A stretch of DNA of 51,127 nucleotides from Methylococcales bacterium (GTDB taxonomy: Bacteria; Pseudomonadota; Gammaproteobacteria; Methylococcales; Methylomonadaceae), in contig JAQTPT010000024.1 of NCBI GenBank assembly GCA_028712795.1, forward strand, positions 1-51,127. Direction: 5' to 3'. Position numbers and translations under genes: made by a program. The notes under the pieces were generated by a model. That model was not told the origin of the DNA, searched no databases, and saw nothing but the letters and a program-made list of their open reading frames with translations. Positions within the stretch are counted from its first letter, which is position 1, and every line of letters starts with the position of its first letter. This document shows, piece by piece, positions 44,572-51,127 of this stretch.

Positions 44572-46481
44572 AACTTGATGCCTTCTTCGCCATGTTCAAC
44601 GGTAGGCGCCTGTATGAGCTTATCGCTAACCATCGGTGCCGGAATGGCCGCCCTGGCCTTAAAAATAGGGTCTTTGAAAAATAAGGGCTGTACGCCATAA
44701 ATGGCTGGGAAACCGGCCACATAAACAACCATATCGCCGGCCTTTTCAATCAAACCCTCCGCGCCCTTTACTGGCCCTGGCATCCGCAAGCACTCGTCCG
44801 GCGTTAACAGCGGCCGTTGCACTTCCTGAATGGTACGGGACACCTGCCCAAGCAAGGCCGACGTGCGCCGGCCGCTGGTGGTGATCTGTTCTTTAGAAAC
44901 GGTCGTTTGACCGGTTAGTTTAGACAAGTGCTCGGCCGTCTCGACCCGATTGGGCGGAAAGGCGCTCTGAACATGACAGTTAGAGGTAATGCTTTCATCC
45001 TGGCCATAGCCCGTTTCACGGCTTTTAAGCTGGTTAATATCCTGGCAAATCAAATAACACTTGATGCCGTAACCGGCAATAAACGCCAAGGCCTCCTGCA
45101 ATATTTCGAGCTTGCCCAAACTGGGAAACTCATCCAACATCATGAGCAGACGATGTTTGTAATGGGCTTTTGGTTGGCCGTTAACGAAATCCATCTTGTC
45201 GGCCAACAGCCGTACGGTCATATTGATCATGACGCGCACCAGCGGGCGCAACCTGGCCTTATCGTTGGGATGGGTGACGATATACAAGCTCACCGGCTCA
45301 TCGAAATTCATCAAGTCCTTAATCCGAAAGTCCGATTGGCTCACATTACGCTGGACCACAGGATCGCGATATAAGGCGAGATAAGACTTGGCCGTGGACA
45401 GCACTGAACCGGCTTCTTCCTCCGGCCTGTCCAGCATGTCCCGCGCGGCAGAGCCGACCGTCGGATGGGTTTTGCCGTGCACATGTCCGTAGGTGACCAT
45501 TTCCATCCATAACTCGGCAACATCGCGGTCGGGATCAGATAGGATGGCATCGACGGCGGGTAAAGTGGCTTCGGTTCCTTCCTGCTGTGCTTTGTACAAG
45601 ACGTGCAAAATCACCCCGACCAGCAAGGCTTGAGCGGTCTTTTGCCAATGCGTTTCCAAGCCCTTCCCATCCGGATCAACCAGTAAGGTCGCTAAATTTT
45701 GCACATCACCGACCTCGTACTCGGTGGCCAAACGTATCTCATCCAACGCATTCCAGTGTACGCCGCCGCTTAATGAGGCCGGTTCAAACCGCAAGACTTT
45801 ATTGCATGCATAGCGTTGCCGCCAACCCGCCGTCAATTCCCATAATTCACCTTTCAAGTCAGTGATGACGGCACTGTGTTGCCATGACAACAGCGTCGGG
45901 ATGACCAACCCCACCCCTTTCCCGGAACGCGTGGGGGCATAACACAGCACATGCTCCGCGCCGTTGTGCCGTAAATAGCGCGTAATCCCCTTCTTATCCA
46001 GCCAAGCCCCCACGTAGACGCCGCCACTTGACCCCTTTTTTTGACCGGTCAGCTGTTGCCAGCCTGTTAATGGCCGTGGCAATAACCCGGCCCTTTCGAT
46101 GTCGTGCTGATTAGCCCAACGCGCGGAACCGTGTAAATAGGGGTTTATTTTTGCAGAGTTCGCCGCCACCATCCTGGCCACCATTAACCCTAACAGGCCG
46201 GTAGCGGTCACCGTCATGCCGACCCCGGCGGCTTTCATAAACCCTGCCTGGAATAGTTCCCCCCATTGATAGGTCCATATCAAGATGCTCCAAGGCGCAT
46301 AAATATGCTGGTAGTGGGCCCCGAGTTGAGGCTGGAATCCAAACTCATTGGCAAAGAATTGCGTCGCCGACTGCAAACCGGCCAGCATAAAAACAACCGC
46401 CAAAACAGGTATTATCTTTCCGGACTTTGGTTTATCGACTCGCACCTGCGGGCCGACCGCATTATTAAATTTGTCTTTCAT
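44568..46481 (-). CDS. traG: TraG/VirD4 coupling protein (T4CP)
   Basis: This 637-residue coupling protein links the relaxosome to the mating channel. Two N-terminal membrane segments are visible (IIPVLAVVFMLAGLQSA and GMTVTATGLLGLMVARMV). Walker A is YAPTRSGKGVGLVIP (about 181-195) and Walker B LLMMLDEFPSLGKLE (about 444-458). The middle has the RWANQHDIERAGLLP region characteristic of IncP TraG. Length matches RP4 TraG (about 635). It overlaps traI (ATGA) upstream and traF downstream. Confidence 0.95.
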   Translation of the reverse strand: MKDKFNNAVGPQVRVDKPKSGKIIPVLAVVFMLAGLQSATQFFANEFGFQPQLGAHYQHIYAPWSILIWTYQWGELFQAGFMKAAGVGMTVTATGLLGLMVARMVAANSAKINPYLHGSARWANQHDIERAGLLPRPLTGWQQLTGQKKGSSGGVYVGAWLDKKGITRYLRHNGAEHVLCYAPTRSGKGVGLVIPTLLSWQHSAVITDLKGELWELTAGWRQRYACNKVLRFEPASLSGGVHWNALDEIRLATEYEVGDVQNLATLLVDPDGKGLETHWQKTAQALLVGVILHVLYKAQQEGTEATLPAVDAILSDPDRDVAELWMEMVTYGHVHGKTHPTVGSAARDMLDRPEEEAGSVLSTAKSYLALYRDPVVQRNVSQSDFRIKDLMNFDEPVSLYIVTHPNDKARLRPLVRVMINMTVRLLADKMDFVNGQPKAHYKHRLLMMLDEFPSLGKLEILQEALAFIAGYGIKCYLICQDINQLKSRETGYGQDESITSNCHVQSAFPPNRVETAEHLSKLTGQTTVSKEQITTSGRRTSALLGQVSRTIQEVQRPLLTPDECLRMPGPVKGAEGLIEKAGDMVVYVAGFPAIYGVQPLFFKDPIFKARAAIPAPMVSDKLIQAPTVEHGEEGIKL

Positions 46482-48664
46482 CGGCTTCTGCCCTTTGTTT
46501 TAACTAGCCCAATCCCCGTGCAGGTGACTGGATCACCGATTGCTAACCGACTCAGGCGGTTCGCGGTCTTTTCATCAATGGGCATCACCAGGATAACCTC
46601 GTTGCGTTTCAAGAGTGCCAAGGACTCGCCTGCGATCCGTCTTACACCCGCAAAAGCCAAAACCCCAACGTCAGCCGTAGTATATCGCCTATGTTCCATA
46701 ATATCGAGTATTTTAAGGCGTTTTTGTTCGCGTTCTTCAATATACTGATCAGCTGCCGTAAACGAGAGGGGTGTTAATTCTCCCCTAGAAACACGCCGTC
46801 GCAATGCGTTATCTGATTGGGCGCCTGGCTGCTCCAGGTGACCAGAAACAGCACCCGGCAATAACATTTCACTTCGTTTGGCGAAGCGAACCACACCGAG
46901 TTCGGACAAGTTTCGCAAACGGTTCCGGGCATCGGGCGGCGGGCTAACGGCAATGCTGCCAATGTTGGGCTTACGGGCAAATCCGACCCCGAAGTTTCCG
47001 CGTCCACGATCACGTCCAGCACCGGCATTTCGCCCGGCTGCGCCAATGCCGCCAGCGCCGCTTCCAGTTCGTCGTCCTCTGTCTTTTGCGTCATTATTAC
47101 TCTCCTGTTTGGTGGTGGTTGAATGGTTTACCAAGGCAACCCGTTTACGTTCCAGTGTGGAATCGGTAAACGTCAACTGAAGATTGGCGGTCGCCGCGAC
47201 TTCAACAATTTGGGACTTGAAGTTGGCTGTGCCATTCACTGTGATATTGCTTCCGTAGCGTTCCATTGCCAAGCGCAACGCCGCCTCAAAGCCCTCGCGC
47301 GTGGCTCCCCGGGAGACCTTAAGCCGATCACCATCATCTCGAATGGCAGACGATCCGACGCAATAAATGATGGTGCCTTTTTTGGTAATGCCATCCTGAT
47401 CGGCTTTAACCCCCGTCCTTTTCAGCTCGCCACAACTTGCGCTAACCGTGTTGCCTTTAAGCCCGAGAGCAACCACGCGCGCACGCAGCGCTTCTAACGC
47501 CTCTTTGTCGCCCTTGGTTGCCTCGCGGCGTAACCAGTCGGCCCACTGTAGGGGCTGATACTGTTTTGATAGCCGTTCACGCTCTCGACGGTATTGTTCA
47601 TTAATTTTATTAAGCTCACCTTTAACGCTTTGGCTCGTCATCACGTACAGCAACTTCTTTTCAGACCTCGAACCACCTGCCAGCTGAGTGGTTGCGCGTT
47701 TCAACCTCGCTTTACGCTTGACGTCTGCAATTAAACGATCTCTTTTCGCCCTGGCCTCCTTCCATTCCTGGGTACGATTTGCTCTCGTTCCCTGCTGTTC
47801 ATTTTTGTATCGAGCAAATAATAAGGTGGTATCAAGTCGCGACCGCACTGGCCTGGCCTCATATTTCTTACCTGTGCCTTCGGTAGTAACAGGACGGGTC
47901 TGAGATTTGAACTCGCCGAATCGGTCAACCAGTTTGCCTTTCGACAGCTCACGAGCCACAGAGCTTGCTTTTACCATCAAGCCATCCTGATCAGAAATAA
48001 CCAAACCACACCCGCGTTCCTTCAACTCCAGCCCGTGTGCTTGCAAAACACGGTGCAGTTCGGCCCAAGAAGAAGCCGCCTGTAATTGCTCAAGACATTC
48101 GCGCTTGATCCAGCCTAATAAGCTTTCCACTCCGGCGTGATGCTCCATATCCAAAGCACGGTTTTCACTGCCAACCCTTGCGGACTGATGATTGTCCCGT
48201 TCAAGTCCGTACTTTAGCTCCAACGCCTCACACAGCTGTCCGAGGGTCTTATGATCGTTATAGGGACTGTGAATCGTTAAACGTGTTGGATGAATTTTGT
48301 TGATGGCAATATGCAGATGAAAATTGTCGGTATCATCGTGAGCAACACTTACACGTTGATGCTCACCGTAGCCAAGCCCCTCACAAATCCTGCTCTCAAG
48401 TTCTTCTAAAACGTTGTCATCGGGACGTTCACCGGTCCTGAAACTCAAAATCAAGTGATAGGTTTTATCGGATTCGGCACGGGTATTCATGCCCTGGATG
48501 GTCGTGACTTCAATAACCGCCGCACTCAAGTCGATCGATTCACAATTCGTTACTGACGTATAGACAACACGTTCATGCTTTTCCTGGTCGTCTGCCAGGT
48601 ATTTCACCAGGCTGGCGAAGTCGCTTTTTTTAACCGACTTCATGGGCACGTGCTTCGCAATCAT
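46478..48664 (-). CDS. traI: TraI relaxase (MOBP, IncP type)
   Basis: Starting at ATG 48664 (MIAKHVPMKS) gives 728 residues; the TTG at 48673 is less likely. The relaxase domain has the nicking tyrosine in DFASLVKYLAD (Tyr22, the same position as in RP4 TraI), motif II YHLILSF (Ser), and motif III VSVAHDDTDNFHLHIAINKIHP with its metal-binding histidines. It cuts one strand at nic in oriT and leads it into the recipient. The C-terminal half is charged and helical. A second gene is embedded in another frame (46774-47094). Confidence 0.95.
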   Translation of the reverse strand: MIAKHVPMKSVKKSDFASLVKYLADDQEKHERVVYTSVTNCESIDLSAAVIEVTTIQGMNTRAESDKTYHLILSFRTGERPDDNVLEELESRICEGLGYGEHQRVSVAHDDTDNFHLHIAINKIHPTRLTIHSPYNDHKTLGQLCEALELKYGLERDNHQSARVGSENRALDMEHHAGVESLLGWIKRECLEQLQAASSWAELHRVLQAHGLELKERGCGLVISDQDGLMVKASSVARELSKGKLVDRFGEFKSQTRPVTTEGTGKKYEARPVRSRLDTTLLFARYKNEQQGTRANRTQEWKEARAKRDRLIADVKRKARLKRATTQLAGGSRSEKKLLYVMTSQSVKGELNKINEQYRRERERLSKQYQPLQWADWLRREATKGDKEALEALRARVVALGLKGNTVSASCGELKRTGVKADQDGITKKGTIIYCVGSSAIRDDGDRLKVSRGATREGFEAALRLAMERYGSNITVNGTANFKSQIVEVAATANLQLTFTDSTLERKRVALVNHSTTTKQESNNDAKDRGRRTGSGAGGIGAAGRNAGAGRDRGRGNFGVGFARKPNIGSIAVSPPPDARNRLRNLSELGVVRFAKRSEMLLPGAVSGHLEQPGAQSDNALRRRVSRGELTPLSFTAADQYIEEREQKRLKILDIMEHRRYTTADVGVLAFAGVRRIAGESLALLKRNEVILVMPIDEKTANRLSRLAIGDPVTCTGIGLVKTKGRSR
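46774..47094 (-). CDS. traH: TraH-like gene overlapping traI in another frame
   Basis: This 106-residue frame lies entirely inside traI on the same strand. AGGAG just before its ATG is a strong ribosome site (CAGGAGAGTAATAATG), which is not needed by traI. The N-terminus is acidic (QKTEDDELEAALAALAQPGE). The C-terminus is cysteine-rich (VCETCPNSVWF, EVKCYCRVLFLVTW, HCDG), a pattern that looks selected rather than incidental. RP4 traH, which stabilises the relaxosome, is likewise encoded inside traI. The assignment to TraH is by position; similarity was not tested. Confidence 0.6.
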   Translation of the reverse strand: MTQKTEDDELEAALAALAQPGEMPVLDVIVDAETSGSDLPVSPTLAALPLARRPMPGTVCETCPNSVWFASPNEVKCYCRVLFLVTWSSQAPNQITHCDGVFLGEN

Positions 48665-48691
48665 CTTAACCAAAAAATTTAGCCGCTATAG

Positions 48692-49060
48692 TTACCGGTC
48701 AGCCCGAGGCATCACCACGGTCTTCATAATTTCAAGCATTTTGTTCTGAGTGTCCTCAATTCGTGCAAGCGCCGCCCGCAGGGTGCTCTCGCCAAACTGA
48801 GACGTCCTGGCATCATTCGACAGCCAGAGTTTTAATAGCCCTCCCAAACGCCCCAGGTCGCCGTTGATACGCGCAAGCTCCATGACCTTGCCATGGTCAA
48901 CAATGCTCTTAGGCACATAGCCTTGACCGAGCAGACGCAAATACGCTGATGTGCTATGTCCGGTTTGCTTTGCCAATGACTCGATTACCGCTTTTTCGTC
49001 GGGAGTCACCCATACATAGATGGGTGTATTTCCCTTTCTAATGGCTTTCTTTTCTGACAT
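48692..49060 (-). CDS. traJ: TraJ oriT-binding relaxosome protein
   Basis: From ATG 49060, preceded by GAGGA, the protein is 122 residues. An upstream in-frame start would add an unlikely tail. It has the ribbon-helix-helix-like core (TPIYVWVTPDEKAVIESLAKQTGHSTSAYLRLL) and LGRLGGLLKLWL typical of TraJ/MobC. It binds the oriT inverted repeat and positions TraI at nic. It sits directly beside oriT, as in RP4. Confidence 0.9.
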   Translation of the reverse strand: MSEKKAIRKGNTPIYVWVTPDEKAVIESLAKQTGHSTSAYLRLLGQGYVPKSIVDHGKVMELARINGDLGRLGGLLKLWLSNDARTSQFGESTLRAALARIEDTQNKMLEIMKTVVMPRADR

Positions 49061-49081
49061 GAAGTCCTCAATTAACAAAAT

Positions 49082-49213
49082 AGCGGCGGTAGCCGCTTGG
49101 CCTCGCAGAGCAGGATTCCCGTTGAGTGCCTAGCGCGAATAAGTGGAAGTGAAGACCCTGTGCCAGCTTCAGCGGTACAGGTACTTCACATATCCTGCCC
49201 CGACTAAAGTCGG
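49082..49213. other. oriT: Origin of transfer (oriT), IncP/RP4 type
   Basis: Elements in order: AGCGGC-GGTA-GCCGCT hairpin (49082-49097); GCAGGATTCCCGTTGAG, a conserved oriT segment; GCGCGAATAAG; GTGAAGACCCTGT (49149-49161) and ACAGGTACTTCAC (49177-49189), the imperfect inverted repeat that binds TraJ; then TATCCTG|CCCC, where nic falls between 49197 and 49198, 8 bases after the repeat. CCGACT-AA-AGTCGG (49200-49213) is a further perfect hairpin. RP4 oriT has the same order and the same nic core. Strand of the cut follows from the traI direction and cannot be certain here. Confidence 0.92.
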
Positions 49214-49389
49214 TATATTGCGAAGCATACCATTTATTTTTAATTTACGATATATTGATTATTTGTTTACTTTCTTTTAGACTGTTTAAAACGCCATGAA
49301 TCAAGCTAATATCGCTATGTAATGGAAAAATAAAGGGAAAATCAAGGAAAAATCAATCAAAAATCTCATTACCCAAAAATAAAAAATCC
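49214..49389. promoter_or_regulatory. AT-rich divergent promoter region beside oriT
   Basis: This stretch is very AT-rich and lies between the oriT hairpin and traK. It should drive traK-L-M to the right and traJ-I-G to the left. Near 49336-49371 there are short repeated AAATCAA-like units (three or more) that could be protein-binding sites, for instance for TraK. No single promoter is convincing by eye. Confidence 0.4.
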
Positions 49390-49773
49390 ATGTCAAAAAA
49401 ACTGACAGAACTGATTGCCGAGGAAGAAACCAAGCGAAAACAGAAGGGAACCGGCGTGAAAAATCGGGCGATATTCCTGGTGCTAAGGGAAGACATCAAG
49501 GAAGCGTTGGAGGATGGCTGGGCTCTCAAACAAATTTACAGAACACTACACATCCAAAAGAAAATAACGTTTAGTTATCAGACCTTCGTTAACTATGCGA
49601 ACGATCTGATTCTGAAACCTAAACAATCCCTGGTAATCATTAAACAAGAAGCCAACAGCAAAACACCATGGCAAGAACAAACCATCCAACCCACTGAACC
49701 AAAAACCAAAAAGTCGTATGAGCTACCCGGCTTTAAATTCGATCCCATAGCAAAGAAAGAGGACTTAATCTAA
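49390..49773 (+). CDS. traK: TraK-like oriT-binding protein
   Basis: This 127-residue basic protein has a winged or helix-turn-helix core (FLVLREDIKEALEDGWALKQIYRTLHIQKKITFSYQTFVNYAND) and a Lys-rich tail (TEPKTKKSYELPGFKF), matching the TraK family of IncP plasmids. TraK binds oriT DNA next to TraJ and bends it. It lies first in the divergent operon, and its stop overlaps traL (TAATG). Confidence 0.85.
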   Translation: MSKKLTELIAEEETKRKQKGTGVKNRAIFLVLREDIKEALEDGWALKQIYRTLHIQKKITFSYQTFVNYANDLILKPKQSLVIIKQEANSKTPWQEQTIQPTEPKTKKSYELPGFKFDPIAKKEDLI

Positions 49774-50498
49774 TGGCAAAAATACACATGATTCTGCAAG
49801 GCAAGGGCGGCGTAGGCAAATCGCTGATTGCCGCCATACTCGCACAATACAAAATGAACACAGGCCAACAGCCGCTCTGTATCGACACTGATCCGGTAAA
49901 CGCCACCTTTCATGGTTTCGAGGGACTGAATGTTAAACGCCTTCAAATCATGGAGAATGAAGAAATTAACCCGAGGAACTTTGACACACTGGTAGAGTTG
50001 ATTGCTCCAGCCACTGATGATGTCATTATCGATAATGGCGCCAGCTCATTTGTGCCGCTTTCGCACTACCTTAATAGCAACCATGTGCCGGCTTTGTTAC
50101 AAGAAATGGGGCATGAATTAGTGGTGCATACGGTTATAACGGGGAGCCAAGCCTTAACGGATACCTTGAACGGGTTCTCACAACTCGCCACACAATTCAC
50201 CCAAGAGACCACCTTTATCGTCTGGCTCAATCCCTATTGGGGCGCTATAGAAAGCGAAGGCAAAAGCTTTGAACAAATGAAGGCCTATACAGCCAATAAA
50301 AGCCGGGTTTCAGCGATTATTAAAATCCCTGTACTTAAAGAAGAAACTTATGGCCGGGACTTGGCAGAGTTGCTGCAAGATCGCTTAACATTTGATGAAG
50401 CGCTGGCCAATCCGGCACTCACCATTATGACCCGGCAACGGCTCAAAATTATAAAAAGCCGTTTGTTTGAACAAATGGACTGCGCAGCGGTACTGTAA
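49773..50498 (+). CDS. traL: TraL, ParA/MinD-like ATPase
   Basis: This 241-residue P-loop protein shows the deviant Walker A of the ParA class (LQGKGGVGKSLIAAIL, about residues 8-23) with an early Lys. CIDTDPVNATFHG is the ParA switch I block and VIIDNGASSFVPLS the following strand. It resembles TraL of IncP plasmids, which has almost the same length. Role in transfer is not settled; it is not essential in all hosts. It overlaps traM by one base. Confidence 0.88.
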   Translation: MAKIHMILQGKGGVGKSLIAAILAQYKMNTGQQPLCIDTDPVNATFHGFEGLNVKRLQIMENEEINPRNFDTLVELIAPATDDVIIDNGASSFVPLSHYLNSNHVPALLQEMGHELVVHTVITGSQALTDTLNGFSQLATQFTQETTFIVWLNPYWGAIESEGKSFEQMKAYTANKSRVSAIIKIPVLKEETYGRDLAELLQDRLTFDEALANPALTIMTRQRLKIIKSRLFEQMDCAAVL

Positions 50499-50944
50499 TG
50501 AACCATGACCATGAAATAGAGGAAACGATCAAGGAAATCGCGGCAAAGCACGGCATAGCCGTGGGTCGCGATGATCCTATCTTGATTCTGCAAACGCTCA
50601 ATAACAGACTGATGCAAGATAGCCAAAAAGCGCAGCAAGAAATGCTTGACCAGTACAAATCCGAACTTGAAGGCATTTCACACCGCTGGAGCACTGACGC
50701 CAAGGAAAAGGCGGAACGCATTTTAAATGCGTCACTCGATGCCAGTAAGGCAACGATGGAACGGTTGATGCGGGCGGGCGCAAAAGAGGTGGTTACAACG
50801 ATCAAAGCAGAGGTGGACGCCTCATTAAACCGTATCAGCCACCCTATCAAGGACGCCAACCGAATCGGCCTAATGAACATAGCCGCCTCTTGTATCACTC
50901 TGCTAGCGGCGGCGGTATTGTTATGGATAACGACACACCCCTAA
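50498..50944 (+). CDS. traM: TraM-like membrane-anchored transfer protein
   Basis: The 148-residue protein has a long helical, charged body (EETIKEIAAKHGIAVGRDDPILILQTLNNRL, then heptad-like Ala and Glu) and a single C-terminal membrane segment (IGLMNIAASCITLLAAAVLLWITT). It fits TraM of the IncP tra1 operon, which follows traL. No catalytic motif. The tail anchor suggests a cytosolic coil held at the inner membrane. Confidence 0.8.
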   Translation: MNHDHEIEETIKEIAAKHGIAVGRDDPILILQTLNNRLMQDSQKAQQEMLDQYKSELEGISHRWSTDAKEKAERILNASLDASKATMERLMRAGAKEVVTTIKAEVDASLNRISHPIKDANRIGLMNIAASCITLLAAAVLLWITTHP

Positions 50945-51022
50945 GCGGTCGAGTCGCCTGAGAGTACTAAACCGCGTGCAAAACTTTCCTCGGTACTTGG
51001 TTAGGAACGTGCATAAAATAAC

Positions 51023-51127
51023 TTATGCAACTTCTGAAATTGTCGCTTCAGGAATGGCAGTATAATTCCATTGCCCCAGATGCTTATCAAATACAATTCG
51101 CATGGATTCTTTAAACCCCTCCACAAC
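51023..51127 (-). pseudogene. C-terminal fragment of a transposase-like protein (cut by window edge)
   Basis: The minus-strand frame enters from the right edge and ends with a TAA at 51023-51025. It spells about 34 residues (VVEGFKESMRIVFDKHLGQWNYT..., ending EATISEVA). The QWNYT tail resembles the end of ISAzo13-type transposases, whose C-termini carry W-N-Y-T. This is a resemblance only and other families are possible. It indicates that the tra operon is bounded by inserted DNA. Confidence 0.35.

Noticed and set aside
1..51127. CRISPR array or cas genes
   Set aside because: No series of identical repeats with unique spacers was seen. The repeats at 2538-2696 and 6902-7059 are transposon ends, and the oriT hairpins are isolated.

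Overview
The window looks like part of a mobile, conjugative region of a Gram-negative, probably gammaproteobacterial, genome. The evidence is an IncP (RP4/RK2)-type transfer module, a lipobox lipoprotein, and glyoxalase I, Tag and TMEM175-type genes. The AT/GC balance and the style of the insertion elements recall methanotrophs such as Methylomonas or Methylobacter, but that is a guess. I cannot tell from this window whether it is a plasmid or an integrated element. No integrase, replication gene or mating-pair (trb) gene is visible.

Layout. Positions 1-2540 and 7064-7494 are ordinary or decaying backbone: transposase-like debris, a frameshifted GDSL lipoprotein, a small membrane protein, a decayed tag gene, intact glyoxalase I, and a TMEM175-like channel gene cut in two. 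The insertion in that gene is a transposon of about 4.5 kb (2538-7059). It has terminal inverted repeats of about 155 bp, a DDE transposase with two in-frame stops, a TniB/TnsC-like ATPase, a serine resolvase and a RelE-type toxin-antitoxin pair. An IS21 istB remnant follows (7678-8212).

Positions 8738-34321 form a large defence island. A STAND NTPase (8738-11344) stands apart. Next comes a tight minus-strand operon (27580 down to 11691) encoding a small protein, an N6-adenine methylase, a specificity subunit, an unknown protein, an embedded vapBC pair, a 1434-residue P-loop protein, an unknown protein, a NurA-like protein, a HerA-like ATPase, a small possible nuclease and a Ser/Thr kinase with a TPR-like tail. 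This gene set fits the methylation-associated defence system (MADS) class. A WYL-domain regulator sits at its upstream end. Divergent from it, on the plus strand, are a 56-residue protein, a terminator, a two-TM protein and a type II CBASS operon (HNH-SAVED effector, CD-NTase, Cap2, Cap3). The short region between the two arms holds a near-consensus promoter whose spacer contains a perfect inverted repeat, a good candidate operator for the WYL protein.

Positions 34629-50944 are conjugation functions. A 2998-residue fusion protein (methylase, Strawberry-notch-type helicase, RadC/JAB, ArdC-type metalloprotease, two DUF5710-like repeats, Toprim) stands where IncP plasmids keep the traC primase. 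It is followed by a small acidic protein, traF, traG, traI with an overlapping traH-like gene, traJ, an RP4-type oriT with a recognisable nic site, and divergent traK, traL and traM. A transposase-like tail enters at the right edge. The element thus appears to combine chromosome-type backbone, two or three anti-phage systems and a probable anti-restriction megaprotein next to an RP4-like relaxosome.
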